A DNA stretch of 48,734 bases from XN24 sp047921455. GTDB lineage: Bacteria; Pseudomonadota; Gammaproteobacteria; Steroidobacterales; XN24. Position numbers and translations under genes: made by a program. The stretch's first letter is position 1, and every line of letters starts with the position of its first letter. This document shows, one piece after another, positions 42,405-48,734 of this stretch. The stretch lies in NCBI GenBank assembly GCA_047921455.1, contig JBLRWC010000018.1:1-48734 (forward strand), in the 5' to 3' direction. The notes under the pieces were generated by a model. It had not been told where the DNA came from and did no database searches. It worked only from the letters and a program-made list of their open reading frames with translations.

Positions 42405-43693
42405 TGCGCGGCCTCCAGCTGGATGACTTCGACAGCCACGGAATCGCGGCCCGCGCCGTAGCCGCCGGTGGCGTACAACGCATGTTCCGGTTTCGTAAGG
42501 TCAAACACCTGCTCGCCCTCGACCCAGGTTTCCAGTACGCGTGTGTAGATACTGAGCGGATCGCCGTCGAGGATGACGAAATCCGCATCCTTGCCGGGCC
42601 GCAGCGAGCCGACGCGATCTTCGAGATCCAGCATCATGGCGCCGTTCAGGGTCAACGCGGCGAGCGCGGTATCACGATCCAGGCCATGACGGACGCCCAT
42701 GCCAGCGGAACGCAGGAACAGGCGTGAATCAGTGATGGGGTCATCGGTGTGGTAGGCGAGCACGGCGCCGGCCTCGGCCAGCAGCTTGCCGTTGTTGGGC
42801 AACAGGTTCATCGCCTCCAGTTTGCCGCCGGGGCTGTCGATATGAATGATCGACGCCATCACGCTGGCCGCCGCGATCTCGTCCGCTACCAGGCCGGCCT
42901 CGCTGACATGGTGGAGCACCACGCGCAGGTTGAACTCGCGCGCGAGCCGCAGCACGGTCAGCACGTCGTCATGGCGGTGCGTGTGGTGATGCACGATGCG
43001 GCTGCCGTCGAGTATTTCGCACAGGGCTTCTTTGCCGAGGTCGCGCGACGGGCGCTTGTCCGCCACCAGCTCCGGGTCATTTGCCTTGGTGCAGTATTCC
43101 TGGGCCGCCACCAGTTGCGCGCGCATCAGCGCCGCGGACTTGCCGCGGGTGCCGGGGAACGGCGCCGGACGCATCGTGTTGGTGCCATTGGCCATCTTGA
43201 TCCCGCCGGCGATGCGGCCGTCATCGAGCCGAATTACCAGGTCCTCGATGTCGTGGCCGTTGCGCAGCTTCACATACACGGTCTGCCCACTCAGCAAGTG
43301 GCCTGAACCGGGCATGATGTTGACCGTGGTGATGCCGCCGGCGCGCGCCTTGAGGAAGCCCGCGTGACGCACGTTGATCGCGTCCAGCGCCCGCACGTCC
43401 GGCTGGATGGGCCCGCTCATGTCGGCGCCCGCCACCTGTCCGATATGCGAATGAGAGTCGACCAGTCCGGGGAGGATCGTGCGGTCGTGCACCTCGCGCC
43501 GTTCCGCCCCGGCGGGAATGTCCACTGCGGCGCCGACAGCGAGAATCCGGCCGCCTTGCACCAGCAGCGTGCCATTCTCGATGCGCTCGCCCTCGATCGG
43601 GATGATGGTGCCGCCGACAAAAGCGATCGGTCGCTCCTGGGCGAACGCCGGCCATGCGCTGGCGCACAGCAAGGCCAAAACAAACAAGCGCAT
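42401..43693 (-). CDS. Secreted amidohydrolase (imidazolonepropionase-like)
   Basis: A 430-residue amidohydrolase with signal peptide RLFVLALLCASAWPAFA. Metal ligands are visible: LPGLVDSHSHIGQV (HxH), IVHHHTHRHDDV, RVVLHHVSEAG and the aspartate in YHTDDPITD; the C-terminal VGSLRPGKDADFVILDGDPL closes the composite domain. The substrate is unknown, with imidazolonepropionase/prolidase-like enzymes as relatives. The ATG at 43693 has AGGAGG eight bases upstream. It is translationally coupled to the pseudoenzyme that follows and divergent from the dehydratase-like genes. Confidence 0.9.
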   Translation of the reverse strand: MRLFVLALLCASAWPAFAQERPIAFVGGTIIPIEGERIENGTLLVQGGRILAVGAAVDIPAGAERREVHDRTILPGLVDSHSHIGQVAGADMSGPIQPDVRALDAINVRHAGFLKARAGGITTVNIMPGSGHLLSGQTVYVKLRNGHDIEDLVIRLDDGRIAGGIKMANGTNTMRPAPFPGTRGKSAALMRAQLVAAQEYCTKANDPELVADKRPSRDLGKEALCEILDGSRIVHHHTHRHDDVLTVLRLAREFNLRVVLHHVSEAGLVADEIAAASVMASIIHIDSPGGKLEAMNLLPNNGKLLAEAGAVLAYHTDDPITDSRLFLRSAGMGVRHGLDRDTALAALTLNGAMMLDLEDRVGSLRPGKDADFVILDGDPLSIYTRVLETWVEGEQVFDLTKPEHALYATGGYGAGRDSVAVEVIQLEAAQ

Positions 43694-43758
43694 ACGAAAT
43701 CCTCCTGGTGGAGCGCCCGGATGCTACGACATTCGGTGGCTTTCCCCAAGTCGCTGCT

Positions 43759-43792
43759 GAAGCTCGCCGCCGAAGCTCGCCGCCGAAGCTCG
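43759..43792. repeat. 13-bp tandem repeat in the divergent intergenic region
   Basis: GAAGCTCGCCGCC occurs at 43759-43771 and 43772-43784 and restarts at 43785 for 8 bases. It lies in the 179-bp gap between the amidohydrolase pair and the dehydratase-like genes. No clear promoter was recognised there. Confidence 0.6.
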
Positions 43793-43872
43793 TGACCGCA
43801 ACGACCGGTGCCTGGCCGTTACAGCCCGCACTACAGCCTGTTATCGTTCCCGTAGCCGGAGGTTTGCTTTAC

Positions 43873-45429
43873 ATGCCCGAATCGCTGCACTACCGCGCCT
43901 ATCAGCCGGGCCCGTTCACGCGGGCAGAAGTTGAGCAGGTAGAAATCCTGTTCGGCGGCTTGCACTGGCGTGCCGAGCGCCTCGTCCAAGCGGCCTTGCA
44001 AAACGTCGGTTACCGGGCGCGCCCGTTGCCGCCGGCTACCCGGGCGGATCTTGCCACGGGCCGCGAGCTTGCCGACATCGGCCAGTGCTGTCCGACCACA
44101 TTCACGACCGGCAACCTGGCCAATTTTTTGCGGCGTGAGACCGCCCGGATCGGCGCGCAGGCCGTGCGCGACCAATATGTCTACGTCACGGTCGGGTCCT
44201 GCGGCGCCTGCCGCTTCGGCCAGTATCACCAGAGCTACGAACTGGCGCTGCGCAACCTCGGCCACGAAGCCTTTCGGATGTTTTTGATCGACCAGAAAAA
44301 GCCGCAGCAGGACGCCACCGCGGGCGGCGGGCTGGAAATCGATCTGCCGCTCTCGCTGGGCGTGTTCTGGGCGTTGCTTTGTGCCGACGTGATCCAGGGG
44401 CTGGAATATCGCACGCGACCCTACGAGGTCGAGCGGGGCGCCACCGATGCCGCCGTGCGTGACAGTATCGAGTACATGGCGGAAGTGTTCCGGCAGCGAC
44501 CACGCAAGGGAGGAAAATGGCATGTCCTCGCGTGGCACCTCTCGACCCGTTATTTCACCAGCGCGTTGCGCAAGGTCTATCGCAACTTTGCGGCGATCGA
44601 GGTTGATCGCTTGCAGCCCAAGCCCGTGGTCAAGCTGACCGGCGAGTTCTATATACAGACCGTCGAGGGAGACCCGAACTACAATATCCACGCCTGGCTC
44701 GAAGCCGAGGGGGCCGAGGTGGTGCCGGCGCCGGTGGCCGTCTGGCTCGATTACCTGATTCGTTTCAAGGTCCAGGCGCTCGAGGAGTACGTCGGCATCG
44801 ACCGTTCCGCGCGCCGCAAAATCGCTACGCTGCGTGCCATCCAGCGGCTCTACCGCTGGAACTACAATCGGCTGCGCGCGGCGGTCGGCAATGTCCCGCA
44901 CGAGCTGCCCGACCAGTACGAACTCAGCCGCCTGGCCGCCCCGTATTTCCATCACCGCCTGGCCGGCGGCGAGGGCGACATGTTGATCGGCAAGGCGCTA
45001 TGGGCCTTGCAGCATCGCAAGGCACACATGATCTGCGAGCTGTCACCCTACGGCTGCATGCCGAATACCATGAGCGTCGGTGCCATGGCCGCCGTGCTCG
45101 GCCGTCATCCCGACCTGCTGTATGCACCGATCGAGGTCAAGGGCGATGCCGAGGTGCACGCCTTGTCGCGCTGCCAGATGATCCTCACCGAGGCGCGCAA
45201 ACGCGCTGTCGATGAATATGCCGCAGCCATGCAAGTGACTGGGCTGACGCCCGCGGCAGCGAAACGCCTGCTGCGCCGCGAGCCGGCCCTGCAACGTGCT
45301 ACCGGTCGAGTCCCGGAGCGCGGCGCTGTCGGCATGGCCGCGAATACCCTGCTGTACCTGGCGGGCAAGACCATGCCCGCCACCGGGGCCGGCGCCGGCG
45401 CGGTACAAATACCGGAAACAGCGTCATGA
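43873..45429 (+). CDS. 2-hydroxyacyl-CoA dehydratase D-component-like protein
   Basis: A 518-residue protein of the HGD-D type (2-hydroxyglutaryl-CoA dehydratase-related). Candidate cluster cysteines are C72-C73 in ADIGQCCPTTFTTGN, C110 and C113 in VTVGSCGACRFGQY, and C395 in SPYGCMPNTMSVGA. A length over 500 exceeds HgdA/HgdB, with an extra helical middle (YIRFKVQALEEYVG-like region). The ATG at 43873 was chosen over a longer open frame because GGAGG lies about 10 bases upstream. The stop overlaps the next ATG by 4 bp. The substrate is unknown; it is the first gene of a three-gene set. Confidence 0.82.
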   Translation: MPESLHYRAYQPGPFTRAEVEQVEILFGGLHWRAERLVQAALQNVGYRARPLPPATRADLATGRELADIGQCCPTTFTTGNLANFLRRETARIGAQAVRDQYVYVTVGSCGACRFGQYHQSYELALRNLGHEAFRMFLIDQKKPQQDATAGGGLEIDLPLSLGVFWALLCADVIQGLEYRTRPYEVERGATDAAVRDSIEYMAEVFRQRPRKGGKWHVLAWHLSTRYFTSALRKVYRNFAAIEVDRLQPKPVVKLTGEFYIQTVEGDPNYNIHAWLEAEGAEVVPAPVAVWLDYLIRFKVQALEEYVGIDRSARRKIATLRAIQRLYRWNYNRLRAAVGNVPHELPDQYELSRLAAPYFHHRLAGGEGDMLIGKALWALQHRKAHMICELSPYGCMPNTMSVGAMAAVLGRHPDLLYAPIEVKGDAEVHALSRCQMILTEARKRAVDEYAAAMQVTGLTPAAAKRLLRREPALQRATGRVPERGAVGMAANTLLYLAGKTMPATGAGAGAVQIPETAS

Positions 45430-47585
45430 TCATCGCCGGCATCGACGTTGGCTCGACCACCGTGAAAGCGGTCGCAATGACCGGCGACGCCGTCGTGTGG
45501 CGGGACTACCAGCGCCACCACACTCGCCAGGCGGAGTACGTGCTCGACTTTCTCGCGCGCATGCAGGCGGACGTCGGCCTTGAACCGGGTCGCGATCGCG
45601 TGTTTTTCACCGGCTCGGGCGCGGGCCTGGTCGCCCCCATGGTCGGCGGCAAGGTCATCCAGGAGGTGGTGGCGGTCGCTGCTGCGGTCGAGCGACTCCA
45701 CCCGGCGGTGCGTTTCGTGTCCGAGATCGGCGGCGAGGACATGAAGACCATTTTTTTCACGCCTGCGGCCGGCGGCAAGGCCAAGCAGGTCTACATGCAG
45801 TCTGCCTGCAGCGGCGGTACCGGGACCTTTATCGAGAAGACCGCGCGCAAGCTCCGGGTAGCGCCCGGGGTGCTTACCGGGATGCGTTACCGGGGGCTCA
45901 GCCTCCACAAGGTCAGTTCAAAGTGCGGCATTTTTGCGGAGACCGATGCCAACACGCTGCTGAAGGGCGGTGTGCCGGTCGACGAAATCATTGCCAGCGT
46001 GTTCGAAGCGGTGGTCCACCAGAACCTCGAGACGCTGACCAAGGGCAATACGCCCTTGCCGCGGGTGCTGTTGCTCGGCGGGCCGAACCTGTTCTTCCGC
46101 GGCTTGCAGGAGGCATGGCGGCACCACTTGGGCCAACTATGGGCCGAGCGGCAGATCGACCTCGACGGCGCGACGCCCGACGAGTGCATCGAGGTGCCCG
46201 ATGATGCGCTCTATTACGCAGCACTCGGTTGCGTCGAAATCGGCGCTGGTGAAGCGCCGGGGGTGGGCGTTTACGCTGGCGCAGCGCAACTGGCCTGGTG
46301 GATCGAGCAGGGCCAGCAGGCCGCCAAGGAGGCAGAGGGACGCAAGGCGCTGGTGACCGACACGGCGGATCTCGAGGCGTTTCGCGCCGCGTTTGATCAA
46401 GCGCCGCCGCGCAGGGAAAAGCCGGCGCCGCGGCCGGCAGGACCGCTGTTCATCGGGTGTGATTTTGGCTCGACCACGGCCAAGGCGGTGGTGCTGTCGG
46501 CGGACCAGGAACTGCTCTTCAGTGCGTACACGCCGTCGCGTGGCAACCCGATCGAAGATGCCAAGGTGCTGTTTCGCGAGATCCGTGCGGGCGGCTTCGA
46601 GCGTATCGACCGGTTGGCCATCACCGGTTACGGCAAGGATCTTTTGCGGGACATCATTGGTGCCGACGTGAGCGTGGTCGAGACCGTGGCGCATGCCAGG
46701 AGCGCGCTGCAGCACTTTCCCGCCGCCGACGTCATCTGCGACGTCGGCGGCACCGACGTCAAGATCATGATTATGCGCCAGGGGACGGTGGCGGATTTTC
46801 GGCTGAATTCGCAGTGCTCATCGGGCAACGGTGCCTTTCTGCAAGGCGTCGCGGAGCGCTATGACATCCCGCTGGAGGATTACGCGGACAAGGCTTTTGC
46901 GGCGCGGTCCATGCCGGCGCTGGCGATGGGTTGTGGCGTTTTCCTGCAATCGGACATCGTCAACCAGCAGCGCAAGGGCTGGTCCGCGGCGGAGATCATG
47001 GCGTCGCTGGCCGCAGTGCTGCCGTACAACGTCTGGATTTACGCTGGCCAGCTGCAGAATCTGCGCGCGATCGGCCGGCGCTTCGTGCTGCAAGGCGGCA
47101 CGCATCTCAACATGGCGGTGGTCAAGGCGCAGGTCGATTTCATCAGGAGCAGGGTGCCGGACGCGGAAATTTTTATCCATCCGCAGTCGGGCGAGGCCGG
47201 CGCCATCGGCGCAGCGCTCTGTGCCATGGAGGCCTGGGATCCGGCCCAGCCGAGTCGTTTCCGTGGCTTCGACGTGGTCGCGGCGCTCGTCTACGAAAGT
47301 ACCACCAGCGAGCACACTATCTGCGAATGGTGTCCGGTGAAGTGCAAGCGCGCGTTCATCGACGTGCGCGTTGCCGGAGCCAAGGGTCGCGAATGGAGCA
47401 AGGTGCCACTCGCGCCGGGCTGGGAGCGGGTGATCAGCGGCAATTCCTGCCCTAAGGGCCTCGTGGAGGACGTGCGCGAGATGAAAGTGGTCAAGGCGGA
47501 TATGGAGGAGCAGCGGCGTGCATTTCCAAACATTGGCGAACTGGTTCGGGACCGCGCCTTCGGCCGAGCCTGGCGCAGCGCCTGA
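45426..47585 (+). CDS. Tandem BadF/BcrA-type acyl-CoA dehydratase activase
   Basis: A 719-residue protein with two ASKHA activase domains. Domain 1 (about 1-280) starts IIAGIDVGSTTVKAVAMTGD and has Cys128 (SACSGGTGTFIEKTARKL) and Cys167 (SKCGIFAETDAN). Domain 2 (about 340-600) starts FIGCDFGSTTAKAVVLSADQ and has Cys464 (CSSGNGAFLQGVAERY) and Cys503 (MGCGVFLQSDIVNQQ). Both pairs are 39 residues apart, the spacing of the HgdC cluster ligands Cys127/Cys166. Each would bind a 4Fe-4S cluster between subunits or halves and use ATP to drive a low-potential electron into a dehydratase. The C-terminus overlaps the third gene by 68 bp. Confidence 0.9.
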   Translation: MIIAGIDVGSTTVKAVAMTGDAVVWRDYQRHHTRQAEYVLDFLARMQADVGLEPGRDRVFFTGSGAGLVAPMVGGKVIQEVVAVAAAVERLHPAVRFVSEIGGEDMKTIFFTPAAGGKAKQVYMQSACSGGTGTFIEKTARKLRVAPGVLTGMRYRGLSLHKVSSKCGIFAETDANTLLKGGVPVDEIIASVFEAVVHQNLETLTKGNTPLPRVLLLGGPNLFFRGLQEAWRHHLGQLWAERQIDLDGATPDECIEVPDDALYYAALGCVEIGAGEAPGVGVYAGAAQLAWWIEQGQQAAKEAEGRKALVTDTADLEAFRAAFDQAPPRREKPAPRPAGPLFIGCDFGSTTAKAVVLSADQELLFSAYTPSRGNPIEDAKVLFREIRAGGFERIDRLAITGYGKDLLRDIIGADVSVVETVAHARSALQHFPAADVICDVGGTDVKIMIMRQGTVADFRLNSQCSSGNGAFLQGVAERYDIPLEDYADKAFAARSMPALAMGCGVFLQSDIVNQQRKGWSAAEIMASLAAVLPYNVWIYAGQLQNLRAIGRRFVLQGGTHLNMAVVKAQVDFIRSRVPDAEIFIHPQSGEAGAIGAALCAMEAWDPAQPSRFRGFDVVAALVYESTTSEHTICEWCPVKCKRAFIDVRVAGAKGREWSKVPLAPGWERVISGNSCPKGLVEDVREMKVVKADMEEQRRAFPNIGELVRDRAFGRAWRSA

Positions 47586-48717
47586 GCGCGCGGACCGCGC
47601 GCGCCATCGGATAGGCATTCCGAAACTGCTGGGCGTCTGGTCAACGCACCAGTTCTGGACCGGTTTCTTTACCGCGCTCGGCGTGCCTGACAAGCGCATC
47701 GTGTTTTCGTCCGATACGTCAGAGCAACAGATGCGCGAGTACGGCCGCGGCCGCGGCACCGTCGACTGCTGCTATCCGGTCAAGTGCGGTTCAGGCCATT
47801 ACGGCGAGTTGCTGTTCGGCCAGAAGCGCAAGATCGATATCCTGTTTTCGCCGCTGATCAATTCCATTGACTCGTTCCTCGACGGGCACGTGATGGACTC
47901 CCTGTCCTGCCCTCGGGTCATGGCGGGGCCGGAAAATATCAAGGCGGGATTCGTCAAGGAGCGGGACGTGTTCGCCGCGAACGGTGTGCGCTACGTAGCG
48001 CCGTTGGTTTCACTGGGGGATCGGCGTCTCGCGGCCAAGCAATTGTATGAAGCACTCCGGGACGTGCTGGCGGGGCTTGGCTATGAAGAGACGGTGGCGG
48101 CGGTCGACGCCGGGTACCGTAGCCTGCATGCCTTCAACGACGCCATGCGGGCGCGTAGCCGCGAGGTCATCGAGTGGTGCGCGCGTCATGAGCGACCCTG
48201 CATCCTGGTGCTGGCGCGTCCGTATCACATGGATTCCGGGATCGGCCACGAGATCGAGGCGGATCTGCAGGTTTACGGTTATCCGATTCTCTGGGCACAG
48301 TACCTGCCGCTGGATGACGAGTTGCTGCAGTGGCTGTTCGGCGACGAGATTCGGGCCGGACAGATCCGTTCGCCACTCGATATCGGCGATGTCTGGCCCT
48401 CGTCCTACAGCGCCAATACCAACGAAATCATGTGGGCGGCGAAGGTCGCGGCACGCCTGCCCTGGATCACCTGCGCCATGCGCCTGATCAGCTATGAATG
48501 CGGCATGGATCAGCCGACCATTACCACGGTGCAGCAGATCGTGGAGCGATCCGGTACGTTGTTTTTTTCCTTCCAGGAGCTCGACTCCACCAAGGCGGCC
48601 GGCTCCGTCAAGATCCGCACCGAGACCATCGCGTATTACATGGCACAAGGGTCCAAGCGCATCATCCAGGAAAAACTCGCGCGGCTCGGGCCTGGCGGGC
48701 CTGGTGCCGGGTCGTAG
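47518..48717 (+). CDS. DUF2229-type 2-hydroxyacyl-CoA dehydratase-related protein
   Basis: A 399-residue protein with the DUF2229 opening HRIGIPKLLGVWSTHQFWTG and cysteine-rich blocks VDCCYPVKCGSGHYGELLF, DSLSCPRVMAGPEN and WCARHERPCILVLARPYHMD. In many bacteria this module is fused behind a duplicated activase; here it is a separate gene. The GTG start at 47518 has GGAGGAG seven bases upstream, although the reading frame overlaps the activase by 68 bp. It ends GPGAGS with the TAG stop supplied by the third palindrome copy. A heterodimer with the 518-residue protein is plausible by analogy with HgdA/HgdB. Confidence 0.85.
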   Translation: MHFQTLANWFGTAPSAEPGAAPERADRARHRIGIPKLLGVWSTHQFWTGFFTALGVPDKRIVFSSDTSEQQMREYGRGRGTVDCCYPVKCGSGHYGELLFGQKRKIDILFSPLINSIDSFLDGHVMDSLSCPRVMAGPENIKAGFVKERDVFAANGVRYVAPLVSLGDRRLAAKQLYEALRDVLAGLGYEETVAAVDAGYRSLHAFNDAMRARSREVIEWCARHERPCILVLARPYHMDSGIGHEIEADLQVYGYPILWAQYLPLDDELLQWLFGDEIRAGQIRSPLDIGDVWPSSYSANTNEIMWAAKVAARLPWITCAMRLISYECGMDQPTITTVQQIVERSGTLFFSFQELDSTKAAGSVKIRTETIAYYMAQGSKRIIQEKLARLGPGGPGAGS

Positions 48718-48734
48718 GTTCGTAGTTATTGGGC
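48703..48734. repeat. Palindrome copy 3, left arm only (window end)
   Basis: GGTGCCGGGTCGTAGGTTCG plus TAGTTATTGGGC (32 bases), identical to the left arm of copy 2, runs to the last base of the window, which falls at the dyad centre. It provides the stop of the DUF2229 gene. Whether the right arm follows cannot be seen. Confidence 0.85.

Overview
The window reads as housekeeping chromosome of a GC-rich gammaproteobacterium. By eye the sequence is about two-thirds G+C. Several gene blocks are typical of the class: darP next to pmbA, zapA followed by 6S RNA and fau, ygfB-pepP-ubiH-ubiI, thyA-folA, rplM-rpsI, and a CRP that mixes Vfr/Crp and Xanthomonas Clp features. Placement near Xanthomonadales, Chromatiales or Steroidobacterales is a guess. 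No prophage, transposase, integrase or CRISPR array is visible.

Layout. 1-7.1 kb: darP (cut by the window edge), a class V aminotransferase, pmbA, a YihY membrane protein, purC, djlA and rpe. 7.1-11.0 kb: crp, coq7 overlapping an orphan glcF, an outer-membrane DUF481 protein and a small 2Fe-2S ferredoxin. 11.0-13.5 kb: rplM-rpsI, then a tRNA-Gln whose last 19 nt and terminator are duplicated 182 bp downstream around a cluster of small hairpins, rpiA, and a histone H1-like gene built from 54-bp repeats. 13.5-20 kb: EVE protein, fau, 6S RNA, zapA and a ZapB-like gene on the minus strand; on the plus strand ygfB, pepP, ubiH, ubiI and a DUF4404 gene. 20-24.5 kb: an AidB-like acyl-CoA dehydrogenase, phhB, phhA and ispG. 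24.6-33.6 kb: a tandem glycine riboswitch and a tightly packed run gcvT-gcvH-gcvPA-tpx-gcvPB-PfkB kinase-Nma111-like protease. 33.6-39.2 kb: a Spata20/YyaL protein, rlmI, lgt, thyA and folA. 39.2-48.7 kb: a Na/Pi transporter, a tiny membrane protein, a tandem amidohydrolase pair, and a three-gene set related to 2-hydroxyacyl-CoA dehydratases and their ATP-driven activases.

Functional themes. One-carbon and folate metabolism recurs (gcvTHP, fau, purC, thyA, folA). Three ubiquinone ring hydroxylases are present (ubiH, ubiI, coq7). The cell-division gene zapA, a ZapB-like gene and 6S RNA lie in one minus-strand unit.

The most unusual items are: (1) a 66-72 bp perfect palindrome present twice, plus a half copy at the window end, which supplies the last residues (GAGS) and the TAG stop to four different genes; (2) the tRNA-Gln 3'-end repeat, reminiscent of the E. 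coli tyrT repeats; (3) the three-gene acyl-CoA dehydratase-like set with a duplicated activase; (4) a bacterial Nma111-type protease with a decayed second catalytic unit at the end of a glycine-riboswitch operon.
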